A stretch of 64,000 bases of DNA from Quillaja saponaria (GCA_029379385.1 CM055607.1:33229235-33293234), one strand, 5' to 3'. Counted from the stretch's first letter, positions 1 to 12,415 are shown. Notes: generated by a model from the sequence alone, not told the origin. Made by a program: numbers and translations.

Positions 1-1384
1 CAGTAAGGACGTAGGCTAGATTGAGTCAAACCTCAATACATCTTGTGTTCTTTTTTTTGCTTGTTTTCATTTTTCAGTTTTAGATTTCACCCTATTTTTG
101 CTTTTGTTTTATCAATAATGGTGCTTACATATTCCATGTCCCTCATGTCATGTCCTTAGTTTCAGTTTTCTTGTTATCCTCATGTTTGTACCTTGCAAGG
201 AAGTACCACACCAGTATGAGATATATAAGCAATTATAAGATATATTAATATCTTCACATAGTTTTTGATATGCCTTTTTGGACCTATGTTCCAAATTAAC
301 CCCTTAAACTATTTTATTATTTCCTTCAAAAATATAGATAATGAGATAATTTAACATCCTTTTTTTTTTTCTTTTTTTTTGGTTGATATTATTTAACTTA
401 ATTGATATCATTAGACTTCAAATGCATAATCAGATATCAAACACGTCTCTCCTATGTCCAAACACATTGTCACCTCACTCACCAATCACCATCTTTTGTC
501 CCGTGTTCCCATCTCTCTTTCTTTCCTTTTATATTTGGTCTTTTATGTTCCTCAATTGCTATTATCTAACTCCTCTTCATGATTCCTCCAAAGTCCAAAG
601 TGATAAAATCACTCTTCTATCTTTATCCCTTCTACTTGTTTCCAATAGTAGTTTACTTATGAGACTTGAGGTTCCACCTCCACCCAAAAAGTAACCATCA
701 ACCATCAGACTTGCAGTCCTAGAGTTTATAGACAACATGAATATAACCGAACCACTGCATCTGTGTCTCTCTATCCACTACCGTCTCCTTCTTTTTTTAA
801 AAACACAATGCCAACAATTTTGTTTTAGAATATTTATCTTTTTCACATATCAGATGAAACTATAAAATCTTTCCTTTACTTCTAGGTCCTATATGTTTTG
901 CTCCATTTATGCTAGTGCATTGTGAGTGCTATGTATCCTAGTAATATAGTGAAGGATTTCAAAAACTTGCCCAAAATTAGTTATAATAAACTATAGATGT
1001 TTTAGAGTATTAGTTCATACCCTAAATTTTATCCATTGAATGACGACCATCCCATTCAGCACCATCGGATCACTCAAATATAAGGCACCTTCCTTGATTG
1101 TCGACTCAACTCAAGTGGCACGTGTTTGTAATTGATAGTTCTTGGACCAAAAACATGTTTCTCAGATAACAATCTAAGACTATCGTCAAAGAATAACATA
1201 AAATAAAAGAACACAGGATAGACAATTTGATTCTAGCAACGTGTGTTTTTCCACTACCAGATAGAACCATAATCCATCGATAGCAAAATCATTTAAAAGA
1301 GCCAAACAAAACTGACATTGTTTGACTTATTTTTCCATGGAAACCTCATAGAATGAGAGTCAAGCATGACTATGACATTCACCT
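1..1384. other. AT-rich spacer, no gene recognised
   Basis: I see no coding exon, RNA gene or recognisable transposon end here. The DNA is AT-rich with T runs, for example near 360-380 and 1440. A 103-codon open frame on plus (383-694) is hydrophobic low-complexity sequence without family features. If the CCCH gene on the minus strand is intact, this stretch could be part of its very long last intron. Confidence 0.5.
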
Positions 1385-2610
1385 TTTTTTCTCCACGACT
1401 AAGCCTTAAATTCTAAACTAGTTAAGGTTGACTATATGAATTTTTTTTCCTCCATTCGCATCGATCCAAGGAATCATTTTCAGTAATGCCTAGAGCAATT
1501 ATATTCTTTGCAATGACTGCCCCATATATGTTTCGGTTTCTATCTACCATGTCTAACACCTACCACCTGCACCAAGTCACTTTTCCTGACTACAGCATCC
1601 ATTGGCCGACATTGGATATGTCTAAAACCAACATAAACGATTCCCCTCATTTTCTCTTTAATGAGTGCTACTTCAACCTTCTTGCGAATCTCCTCCTTTC
1701 GAATTCTATCTTTCTTGTATTCTAGTCATTCATATCAACATTTACATTTCAGCTATTTCCATCTTATAAGAGTGTTGTTTCTTAAATGTCTAACAATCAA
1801 AACTATATAATATAGCCGGTCTCACTGCTGTCTTATTAAATTTCCTTTTCAACCTATTCAATATTTTAGAATCGCATAAAACTTCCGAAAAACTTTGTCA
1901 CTTCATCCATTCTACCTTAATTCTATGATTAACATTATGTTCAATTGCACCTATCTTTTTGTATAAATGAACCTAAATACTTAAACACATCCTTCGTATG
2001 AATTTTCTGACCATCCAAAGTTATTTTAGTTGAACTTTCTCTAGTGTGATTAAAATTGCACTCCATATACACAATTTTCGTCCGACTCAACCTAAGAGCT
2101 TTAGTTTCTAACTCGTTCCTACATAATTCTAGTTTAAAATTTAAACTTTCTCTACTTTCGTCTCCTAACACAATGTCGTTGGCAAACAACATACACCACG
2201 GAACCATATCTTGAATAACATAAGTAGGTTCGTCTATAACTAAAACAAATAAGTAAGGGCTTAAGGTTGAACTTTGGTGGAGACCTATTTTGATTGGAAA
2301 TTCCCCAGTTATATCATTTACTGTCTACACCTTAGTCATTACTCTCTCATACACATCCTTGAGCCTTTATAAATCAACATGCACCCTAGTCCTTATTTAG
2401 TTGAAATTTTCTTCTTCTCAAGAACCCACCATAAAACTTGTCTAGGTACCCTATTATATACTTTTTCTAAATCAATAAAGAGCATATGAAGATTATTTTT
2501 TTCCTCTATATTTCTCTATTAATCTCCTAAATAAGAAAATAGCCTCCATTGTAAATCTTCCCGACATAATCCAAATTGATTATCAAAAACAAGAGTCTCA
2601 TTACTAAGCC
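1385..2610 (-). mobile_element. LINE retrotransposon fragment, 3' half of the reverse transcriptase ORF and C-terminus
   Basis: Read on the minus strand this encodes the distal part of a plant non-LTR reverse transcriptase, probably of the RTE clade. In order it shows the NQFG block (about 2570), a degenerate HQSSTLSPYLF block (about 2255-2290), the catalytic box as LFANDIVL (about 2170-2195), an LSRTK..YMEC stretch (about 2050-2100), LDGQ and FKYLGS. The C-terminal RLKRKFNKTAVRPA-like block (about 1800-1860) and a final WRK block near 1450 follow. The 3' end, about 1385-1400, has the AAGGCTTAGT-type tail I associate with these elements. Stops and frameshifts interrupt it, and the usual FADD box reads FAND, so it is inactive. 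It continues at 8634 beyond the hAT insertion. Confidence 0.85.
2603..2610. repeat. Left target-site duplication of the hAT element
   Basis: The 8 bp ACTAAGCC before the hAT left end match CCTAAGCC at 8626-8633 in 7 of 8 positions. An 8-bp duplication is typical of hAT insertion. Confidence 0.8.
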
Positions 2611-3463
2611 TAGGGGTGAGCACAATATCCGGCCCAACCGAAAAACCGGCGCAAAACATAACGGTATGGCCCGCCACCCACCTAGCCCGTCTCCTTGTTA
2701 AATAAGGCAGGTGGGTAATTCTGGATTTTTTAAAATCAGGTCGGTCTATCATGTTGTAAAAAAATTAGGAGTCGGATAACCGACCCGCCCGCCTTATAGC
2801 CCAAATAAATATTATTATATATGTTTAGGAGTTATTGGTGGTGTATAGTTTTGTTCACACACCGAGATGTACAATATTATTCATTGTTTAAAGTCCTAAT
2901 TTATTTTTATTCTCATTATCCTCTCTCTCTTGCACTCACAGTTGACATCTCAACTCTCAAGTCTCCATTCTCAACTCTTTCAAAAACCTAACTCTGTAAA
3001 ACACTCCCTTAGAACTTAGGCCTTCAAGACTCTTGATCTGCAATCAAGGTGCAACGTTGGTGGTGTGGTGCTGCAGGCTGCTACTGAAAGTCAAAGGAGG
3101 AGAGCAAACTGTTTGCAGGCTTCAAACTTTTAGTAAGTCTCTTCTCAATTTTATTTTATTTTTTTTGAAATCTTTGCCATTTCTTTTCTTTTTCAATCTT
3201 TGATCTGTGTTGCACTAGTGTTATCTTGTCAATTGTTTTCTTAGATTTGAGTCTGTTCCTTTATTCCTTTACTAGAAATTTTAGTCTTGACTAAGGCAAA
3301 AAAGCGCCTAACTAGAGTCTACAAAGGAGGAAGGCAGGAAAAAAAATAAAGAAAGAAGGAAGAAGGTGGAAGACTCGCAAAAAAATAAATAATAAAGAAT
3401 AAAGGAAGAAAAAAGTTGTTCCTTAGCAATCGCAAGTGCTTCAGAAAGAAGGTGGAAGACAGG

Positions 3464-3485
3464 CAAAAAAAAAAAAAAAAAAAAA
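3464..3485. repeat. Poly(A) tract
   Basis: An uninterrupted A run of about 22 bases ends a purine-rich segment inside the hAT element. Confidence 0.8.
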
Positions 3486-4726
3486 GGAAGAAGAAACGTG
3501 TACTTTAATGAAAGAAAATTTGATTTTCTTTTTTTCCTATTTGAAAGTTAAGCCCAGCCTAACAATCTCAGCCCAAAACTCTTGTCTAAACAAACAAACT
3601 AGTCTTCATGTTTAGATGAAAAAATAATAGAAATACAAGTGCTAAAAAAAATACAAAATTTTGTTAATATAATTCTTTTTAAGATGTACAAATAGACAAA
3701 AAAAATTAAGCAAATATATTGTAAAATGTTTTTATCAATTTTGCAAGTTACAACTTAATTACAAATAAAATTTTAAAGTTTTTTATGGTATAATAAAATC
3801 TTATTAACAATACTAAGAAAGTGATCTAATAATGAATCACCCTGTATACTATCAATATTTGTGTCAAATATTGATTTTTCTGTTTCAAATATTGGTTTTG
3901 TATTCTAGTTTAATTATGTATAGTATAGTCCTCAATATAGTATATTTAATAGTATTTTCGAGAATTGTCGCCTCAATTCGCTTGGGCTATTGCCTTTTTG
4001 GCGCCTTTCGCCTCAAGCTATTTAGGGAGCTATCATCTAAAATGTTAGTTATTGACTAGGTTCTATCTATCTGAATTTTGCACTCTTGTATTGGGAACAG
4101 AAGGCACTATATGATTTTTTTTGCATTGTTTAGGCAAGTAGGTTCTTTTTTATAAACTCATTTCGGCTTGCTATTGATTCAAACGGGAAATATTACTTGT
4201 GGTTAACAAGTTGATCGAGTACTGAATAGTTTTACAATTATATATACTTGATCTAGTATATCTGAAAATATTGCTTTTATTTTATTTTAAGAAGGGTTCT
4301 AGTGTATTATTACCTGCTATTTTCTTGCTTTATTTGGGTATTTGTGTCTTCCCTTGTCATCAGAGTTTCTGGATTTTTTTCCGACTCTGAAATCTAACAG
4401 CTAAAGTGGTAATTGGATTTGGATTTTATGATTTTAGGTGAGGGGTGGTTTCCTGTATGGCCTGGTGTGAGACAGTACTCTTGTATTTTGTCTTACTTAA
4501 AAGTTAAAAGATGACTCTCCTGCTTCACCTCTTGTGCTGTTGTGCATGTCTTTTTTTTTTCCTTCTTTTTTTGTTTCTTGTAAAATATGAAGACAGAAGT
4601 CAACCCTAAAACAAAAAGAAAATATCAATCTATATGCTTGGAACATAAATAGAAATTATACTAGAAAATGACTTGGTTAATGGAAATGTAAAGTCAACAA
4701 TAAATTGTAGCTTTTTGTTTGTGTAG

Positions 4727-7478
4727 ATGGATAACAAAGGTGTTCAAAGTGAAGGAATAACAAATGGGAAGGGCTCTTCAAAGAACAGAAAAATATCAGA
4801 AGTACCATGGGTTTTAAGATATTTCATTAAGCTTGGGGGAACACTAGAGGATAAACAAAATATGAATGTAATTTTTGTGAAGCTAGCTATGTTGCTTACC
4901 CTAAAACTCATGGAACATCAAATCTGAAAAATCATCTAATGAATAAATGTGTACATTTCCCTAGAAACTTGTTGTCTGCTTCATGCAAATGAGATGAACC
5001 TGAAGTTGTAGCCGAAGTGGAGGAGTTACTACTTACTAAGTTTTTCTGATTTTTAGTTTCATAGTTTAACTATGAACTTGTTTCATGTATTAATTAAGAA
5101 TTATGTTGTTGAACTCTGTATTGCAGAGATTTCTTGTATTGAATTAAGTTATTCTAAGTCATGTTATTTATTTCATTGATGTTAATTTATGTCTTATACA
5201 TGTTATGTTCTTTTAACTTGAATTCCTATTGTGATTTTTGAAATTAAATTTTTATTATAGATGGCTAGTGTAGGAGCTGTTAATGTTGACAATTATGATT
5301 CTAAGGATGAATTGCGGAATGTAGATAATACAACTGGAGAAAAAGCTAAAATTGAAGGAACTGTCAGTGTTGATGCTTCTTCAAGGAAAAGAAAGAGAAA
5401 ATCAAAAGATTCTAGCAATGGAAAACCAGCAAAAGCAGTTATAGAGGGCAAGGTAAGAAACCAAGTTAACAATTCTTGGGTTTGGAATTATTTTACACAT
5501 GTTGAGGGTACTTCGAGCAAGAAACATAGATCCAGTTGTGATTTTTTTGGTGCAACTTATGCTAGTGACTCTAAAAATAATGGAACTACCAACTTAAGGA
5601 ACCATCTAACACATCAATGTAAGAAATTACCTAAACGCCTTCTTCCAAACTGGGACTCTAGTCAAAGTGTTCTAACATTCCAAAGGCTAAAAAAAATGGT
5701 TCAGGAGATGATGGAGTGGGTGTGAATAAAGGGATGGCTACTATAAGTGACAAGTTTAATAAAAAGGCAAGTAGGGAAACATTAGTGAGATATATTGTCA
5801 TAGATGAATTACCTTTCAAACATGTAGAGGGTGAGGGTTTTAAGCTTTTTGTGAGTGTTGTTTGTCGAAGAATGGTGCTACCTTCTAGATGGACAGTTGC
5901 AAGGGACATCCTTCAATTGTATTTGAGTGAAAAACAAAAACTGAAGAAGTGGCTAGTGGCTAACCAACAAAGAGTGTCCCTTACTACTGATTGTTGGACT
6001 TCAGTTCAAAACCAAAGCTATTCATGCCTAACATGCCATTTTGTTGATGATAAATGGAAGTTGCATAAAAGAATTATTAATTTCTGCCAAGTGAATGATC
6101 ATAAGGGTGAGACAATAGGGAAAACCATTGAGAAATGCTTGTTACAATGGAGGTTGGAAAAGGTTTTGTGTGTCACATTGGATAATGCCTCTGCAAATGA
6201 TTTAGGAGTGGAATATTTACCAAGAAAGTTGAATGATAAGGGTAGGAGTGTGTTGCAAGGTGAGTTAATACATCTTAGATGTTGTGCTCACATTTTAAAC
6301 GTAAATGTGACTGATGGGTTGAAGGATATATACATCTCTTTACAAAAGATTAGGCTTGCTGTTAAATATGTGAAAGGTTCACCATCTAGGCTGCTAAGGT
6401 CTAAAAAGTGTGTTGAAGATTGTAAGTTGATTACTAAGACACTTCTATCTTTACATGTTCCCACTAGATGGAACTCCACCTATTCAATGTTGGATTCAGC
6501 CTTAAAGTGTCAAAAGGCCTTTGATAGACTAGAAAAACAAGATTTGCAATACACTTTTGAATTTAATACTTGCAGTAAATTGGAACAGCAAGGGTCAAAC
6601 ACCTCCTGGAGATGAAGATTGGGAGGCATCCAAAAACTTTGTTAAGTTTTTGAAAAAAAATTTTGATTCAACTAACAAGATTTCTGGTTCTTTGTATGTA
6701 ACTTCAAATAGTTATTTTCATTTGTATCGTACCATTCTTAGTAAATTGCAGCAATGGTACTCACTTATAGAAGATTCTTCCTTGAAAAGAATGCAATCAA
6801 AATGAAGTTAAAGCATTACAAGTACTGGGGTAACCTTGATAAAATTAATCACATACATTTTATCGAGGTAGTGCTTGACCCTAAATACAAGTTAAAGTTT
6901 GTTAAACAAGGGTTTGAAAACTTTTTTGGGAATGTGATGGCTAAAGAATTAGCAGGGAAAGTTAAAGGGACCTTTGTTAGGTTATATAATCATTATCGGG
7001 ATTTTAAGAACAGTGCCACTGATTTTGACTTTGTGAGTGGAATTTATACTCAAACGGCCACTCCTGTAGTTGTTGAAAATGATTTCAATGAAGTAGATCA
7101 GTTTGCCATTGACTTTATGAGAGAATTGAGTCAAGAGGAGTCTATGGAAGGTAAATTTGAAGTTGATCGATATTATTAGAATCTCATGAAACTCCTTCAG
7201 ATAAATTTGACGTCTTAGAATGGTGGAAAGTAAATTGTGGTAAGTATAAAGTCTTGGAAAAATTGGCTAAGGATATATTTGGTGTTCCCATCACTATTAT
7301 TCCTTCAAAGTCTGCTTTCTCTACTGTAGATAGAGTTCTAGATCCATACAGAAGTTTTTTGTCACCAAGGACTGTGGAGGCACTTCTGTGCCTACAAAAT
7401 TGGCTTCGATGCACCATTATACCGGTAGGTATAAAAGAGTCACTTGAAGAGCTAGAAAAGCTAGAATCAGGTAATTAG
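4727..7478 (+). pseudogene. hAT transposase pseudogene with two BED-type zinc fingers
   Basis: Five or more frame fragments together give a plant hAT transposase. A first BED finger lies at 4790-4975 (PWVLRYF, then in another frame C-x2-C...H-x4-C). A second BED finger at 5261-5640 (SWVWNYF) has the second cysteine of C-x2-C replaced by Phe. After a shift near 5690 the catalytic core follows (5716-6575): TTDCWTS with the first Asp, TLDNASAND with the second Asp, and a CCAHILN block. Further shifts at about 6590 and 6780 lead to GSLYVTSN and KYWGN...VVLDP(K)YKL blocks. A stop at 7177-7179 is followed, in a new frame, by the C-terminal dimerisation region (7200-7478), where SAFST..RVLDPYRS is clear. 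The residue before SAFS that is normally Glu (ASESAFS type) is Lys here. It is inactive. Confidence 0.9.
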
Positions 7479-8625
7479 TAACTTTCAATTAATTTTCAAA
7501 TTCATTACTTTTAATATCATGTTATGTACTTATAACTTATTAACTTAGTATACAATTGTTTCTGCATTTATACTAGATATACTTTAGGACAATTGTTTCT
7601 GCCTTAAGATTTTATTGTTTACTGTTTCTAGTTACTACCTATTGGTAAGTCACTGTTAATTTAATTTCTTATTTATTGGTGGATGATGTGTTGCTGTTTG
7701 TTTAAGTTGATATCTATTGGGTGTTGCAGGATGTTGATTTTGTGGATGTTGGTTGCTGAGTTGTGGATCAACCTTTGAAAGTTGCTATTTTGCTGACATA
7801 TTTAATGACAACTATTTCTTTTTGTTTAACATTATTGCTTATGTTTTCTGAATTTTATGAACTTAAAAATTTGTGTAATGTCTAAATGTTAAAGAGTTAT
7901 ACTCATGCTGGAAGTTTAAATTATGTTTGTTCTTGAAGTTTAAATTTGTAAGTTGAGTTTAGAGAACTCAAATGCAATTATGCAAGTTATGGATTTATGC
8001 AGGTTCTTGAATGTATGATATTTTGTTTATTAGAGAACTCAGCAGATCTACAGATGTAGTATTTGAATGTTATTAATCTATACAGGTCTAAAATGTATGT
8101 GTATTTGTAAGTTGAGTTAGAAAATTGGTTTATATGTTGAATGATGCTTGTTTGATTGTATATAGGTGTCTTGAAGTTTTAGCATTTTAGGTGTATATTG
8201 ATGTATACAGGCTTTAAATATATTGACGTTATTTAATTAATTATGTGCGTAGTGTAATTGAATTATTTGTATGCTATTTATTTAAATATACTAATGTACA
8301 CAATTTTAGAAAAAAAATAATACGGTTTTTAGGCCTAGTATATCTTAAAATGGGCTTTAAAATTTGCTGTAAAAAATGATTTTGGGCCTAAAATTTTGAC
8401 ATTGGGCTGTAAAAATTGAATTTGGGCCTAAAATCTTGAAAGCCTAACTACTAGCCCAAAGCCGACCAGCCCGTCTCATTTAAACCGAAATTTAACCGGT
8501 TTGCAAAATCAAAATACCGTCTTGGGCCAGTTTTCTGGCGGGTACCATTTTTAATAAACCGAATTAATCGGGTCAGTTGATAATAGCCCCATAACCGACT
8601 CAACCCGACCGCCTGCACACACCTA

Positions 8626-8633
8626 CCTAAGCC
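8626..8633. repeat. Right target-site duplication of the hAT element
   Basis: CCTAAGCC immediately follows the right terminal inverted repeat and pairs with ACTAAGCC at 2603-2610. Confidence 0.8.
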
Positions 8634-9190
8634 TACACGCAAATACCCTTTCCCATAGCTTAATTGTATGACTGATAAATTTTATTTCGCGATAATTTGT
8701 ACAATTTTGTATATATCCTTTATTCTTATTAATAGGAATCAACGTAACCTTCTTTCATTCATCAAGCATTTTCTTCGTCACTAAGATCTTGTTAAAAAGA
8801 TTTATGAGCCACGTTACGCCAACATCTCCTAGGCTTCTCCAAACTTCTATAAGAATATCATTCAATCATCCGGTCCCATTGCTTTACCATTTTTCATCTT
8901 ATGGATAGCTTTTTTAAGCTCCTATGCTATAATCCGACGAACAAATCTACAGTTCATGTGCATCACCTAGTTCTCCGACAATAACACTTGAATCTCTATT
9001 AAATAAGATATCAAAATAAGTACGTCATCTCTCATTAAACTCATCTTCCTTAACTAAATCTTGTCCCCCTCATCCTTAATGTACTTAATACAAGTCAATC
9101 TCTAGTCCGGCTCTCTCTTTGTTTTGCAAGTCTATAAATATCCTTCTTTCCATTCTTTGTCCTTAACTTTTGGTAAACATTGAAAGTTTT
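8634..9190 (-). mobile_element. LINE retrotransposon fragment, 5' half of the reverse transcriptase ORF
   Basis: On the minus strand this carries the N-terminal reverse transcriptase blocks. From about 9180 downwards are a KKDIYRLAKQRESRTRDL stretch, an IKDEGDKI stretch, a PINKNKGYIQNCTNYR block (about 8700-8745) and SHTIKLWERV (about 8655-8685). This order matches plant RTE-like LINE polyproteins. The last codons before the hAT element (FACRLS) run straight on into the codons at 2600 once the hAT and one target duplication are left out. The element is 5'-truncated near 9190, since I cannot recognise an endonuclease domain beyond it. Frame breaks are present. Confidence 0.8.
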
Positions 9191-10239
9191 TTCAGGAAAG
9201 GAACCATAGCAGCCATTAAACATCAAACTGAATCAATATAGAATTCTAGCTATCCTTCTTTTGAAACAACAACACAATTTCTCAACCAATATCGGCAAGA
9301 AGTGCTAAATAAATTCTTTCTTCTTTTCTTAGTCCTGACCATCACCCTACTGGGGAGAACTCAATATGACCCTAGAACACTATCTCGATGGATAAAGAAT
9401 CTAACTGATAGAGGAAGCACCATAAAGATCAATCAAGTGGTGAGGTACTGAATCAACCAATATGAACATCATACTATCCCATCAATTTGGGATCCAATTA
9501 TGGATTTTCTAGCGGAGGTAAGGCGGTAAGAACTTTTTCAGTTGCATATGATAAGGTGACCTACTTAATTACTATAGTATAGATTTTATAATAATGGAGG
9601 TTACAATATCTTCTTTTACATGCCAAAGGATGCAAAGGAAACAATTTATTTTACATATACAGCTAGTTTTAACTTTTTCTGGAGTCTTCTCAATGGTATG
9701 TAAGCTAAGTAAATTCTATGAAACCTAGGTAAATTTAAGTCCGGAATGATGAGATGGCAGCTATGTTGCTGGAATTGGCGAGAAACCCTTTGTATTAAAT
9801 TTTTTGAAATTAAGAACTGGAAATTAAAAGACAAGAAGAAGGTAATAAGATAATAATAATAATAATAGAAAAAAAAAAACAAATAGTAAGTATAAAGAAC
9901 AGAAGCATGATTGTTTAATATTCTAATAAACTCTTAGAAGATCTGGTTGGGGAAAAGAAAACAGTGAAGCATTAGCATTGATGAAAAATCAAGTGCTCAA
10001 GGCATATAACTCAGTCCAACAGAAGTGTGATTAATAGCAAGAACAAACACCTTGCTCCAGGAGTAAGACATGTTGCTAGCCCAGAAAGAGAATCAAAATT
10101 TCAACCTCAAAACTAGCACAAAGCAAATATGAATATATACAAACACATATGCAAAATGTGGTCTACAAAATGGTATGACAACATTAAATCTAACAAAAGA
10201 AGTATATGGACAGTAGAACGATAAAGTAAATTTGCATAC
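9191..10239. other. Non-coding stretch downstream of ZFN exon 6
   Basis: This lies just past the splice donor of the last visible CCCH exon, so it is probably intron (or remnant). I read all minus-strand frames for the expected final CCCH exon and did not find it. The sequence is AT-rich, with a TAATAA run at about 9850-9870. Confidence 0.5.
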
Positions 10240-12228
10240 CGGACGCAAAGGAAGGCCGAGGGGGTTGAGAACTGGCCGCAACACAACCAGATCACGAGGA
10301 TGATGAAACCGACATGCTAATCCAAATTTACAATCCCCTGTCCTCAGGTAGTACTGGCATTCAGGTTCACCAGGTCTCTCGGGAAATATGTGTTCCTTCT
10401 GGCTACTGCTTGAAAGGCTGGCTGAAGAGGCTATAGAAGCATATGGTCGAGCAAAGGCTGCAGTTGATGAAGATAGCGGGGTTACTCCATATAGAGATGT
10501 TGCTCCAACAGCAGGTTGAGCACCAGGAGATAACACAGGACTTACAGGTGCCTACACCAAGTTAATGATACCATAAATTAATTATTTTTTCACAAAAAAG
10601 AGCAAAACAAAACAAAAAAAAAACGACTATTAATTGACATATCTTAAAGAAAATGTATTTATATCTCACAGAATATGTGCTCCATCCTGGAATGGGAACA
10701 ACCCCTGGGGAAAGAAGCACAGGACCATAAGCCCCTTGGACATAGGAACCAGGCAGAATTGGAGGCCTAGCTACTCTCAAGTTAGTGGATGCCCCTCCAT
10801 ACTGCTCGGGCAGAGGAACTGACTGAGACTGCACCTGAGGATAAAATTGAGGTGCAGATGCTGGCATTGATGAACCAGGAAGTTGAGGATGATGGAATTT
10901 ACAAGTTATACCAAATTTGCAATGCCCCGTTTTTAAATAGTAGGAGCACTCTTTCTCACCCTGTTAAAACAAGTGCACGTGATTTAACCATAACATAATC
11001 TTCCCATGATTATCTAAGAAGAAGAATAAGTAGACAGATATCACACCGGCCGTAACGGGTATCCATAAATATTTAGTGGAGCTTGGGTTAAGGATCCACC
11101 TCCATGTTTTGGATGGTTGAATTTGCAGGACGCACCAAATTTACAGGTTCCGGTTTTTAGGTAATACTGCTCATCAAGTAACAAATACAGACTTAGTATA
11201 AGCATGATGAAATCTATACATATGCACGATTGCATAAGGCAGAGGGAAATCATATAAAGAAGTAGAAATTCTAGGAACATACGTGTAAATATGAAGTAAA
11301 TCATAAACCATCATTATGAAAACATAAACCTGACATGCAGTTTCCCCCACTCGCTCTGGATAGTCCCCAGTAGCTCTTACAGCTGCTGCAACCTGAGCAA
11401 TATTTGAATCTAATCATATCAATAACATTAATTATTATTTTGGTTAGCAGTAAAAAAAAGGGAAAGAAAATTACATCATCTCAAGCCTATTCTTTCTTAC
11501 TTTGGGATTGTACGCTAAATAAGATATTGACTTCAATGGGTTCTCATTTGGTTAAGAGGGAAAAACCTATATAAGATTTCAAATTTGAATTCCCGTTCAA
11601 CACCCGTGATTGCATAGGAATCAAAATATCAGTAGCATTGGACAAAAGTACATCAGAAAGGAGACAGATACAACCTAAGCTCATCAAGTCAGAACACAAG
11701 AGCAAACTTTTAAGAGCATATTAGAGTTTTAACACATAGTAAACAAGATATCAAGTATAAATTCCCATCCAAAACAGAAATCAACATTGAAACAATAGAC
11801 ACTCCTTATGAACCTGACTCCATATTTTAATATGATCAAGAGGTTACCGCGGCACGATCATGAGGATGGTTGTAACGGCACCTGCTACCATATCCACAAA
11901 ACCCGGTTCGCATGTAGTATACACAATTGGGCACGCCAGGTCGCTCTGGGTAAGATTCATTGCTACCCAGTCCCAATTGCCACATAGATTCTACATCAAC
12001 ATCAAAAATAAAACCAAGTTCACATTTTAACACAAAATAAACTTGCAGAATACAAAAACCCTAAAAATCCATATCAAATGAAGAATAATTAGATACAAAC
12101 ATATAAGAATCAAAAGTATAGTTAACAAAAACACCTTCAAGTCCAGCCTCGCCACCAGAGGGGCTCCATTCAGACTGCTTACCCGTTTGCGACCCATTCC
12201 TCCCGGGGTTTCGGCCGTACAACTCCAT
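10240..12228 (-). CDS. CCCH zinc finger protein of the ZFN1/C3H32 type, last exon missing
   Basis: This encodes a plant nuclear CCCH protein, expected to bind single-stranded nucleic acid. Exons on minus are 12228-12135, 11990-11848, 11392-11330, 11166-11047, 10960-10670 and 10551-10240, all with GT-AG borders, giving 341 codons. Four fingers of the form C-x8-C-x5-C-x3-H are present at residues 54-73, 99-118 (split between exons 3 and 4), 145-164 and 302-321. Family signatures also seen are MELYGR at the start, [38 protein letters not shown] and [14 protein letters not shown]. The start ATG at 12228 was chosen because family members begin MELYGR; an upstream in-frame ATG exists. Exon 6 ends in a good donor (CCG|GTATGC), yet the fifth-finger exon that family members carry (they run to about 400-450 residues) is absent from the window. 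Confidence 0.9.
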
Positions 12229-12415
12229 GAGTAAACCGGTTTTACTTTGTAGTGAGTACCCTTTATAACTTACAGTCTTCACAGGAAGGAAATGGAACGT
12301 ATACAAAGAATTTTACAGTGCTATACTGTTTTCGAGTGACCGGAAAGCCCGATCCTCAATTGGTTGCGTCGGTAAAGATTGATAGAGATGGGGGTTCACA
12401 GTATGCGAGACTGTA

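Larger units (their letters stand above)
2611..8625 (+). mobile_element. hAT-superfamily DNA transposon, decayed, 6015 bp
   Basis: The left end TAGGGGTGAGCAC and the inverted right end TAGGTGTGTGCAG form imperfect terminal inverted repeats. They are flanked by an 8-bp target duplication (7/8 identical). Subterminal DNA is rich in short GGCCCAA/GGGCCT motifs: CCGG and GCCC clusters at 2630-2800, and repeated TTGGGCCTAAAAT at about 8385-8440. Inside is a plus-strand transposase broken into several frames (4727-7478). A purine-rich AAG/GAA tract lies at 3300-3490. The element interrupts a LINE reverse transcriptase codon-for-codon, so it inserted after the LINE. Loss of frame and of key residues shows it cannot move itself. 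Confidence 0.9.

Noticed and set aside
383..694. 103-codon plus-strand open frame
   Set aside because: Low-complexity hydrophobic translation, no family features, no splice or neighbour support.
1486..1725. 79-codon plus-strand open frame
   Set aside because: It is the antisense of the LINE C-terminal region, which reads well on minus.
8451..8642. 63-codon minus-strand frame
   Set aside because: It covers the hAT right subterminal region and terminal repeat, and is chance coding in repeated motifs.
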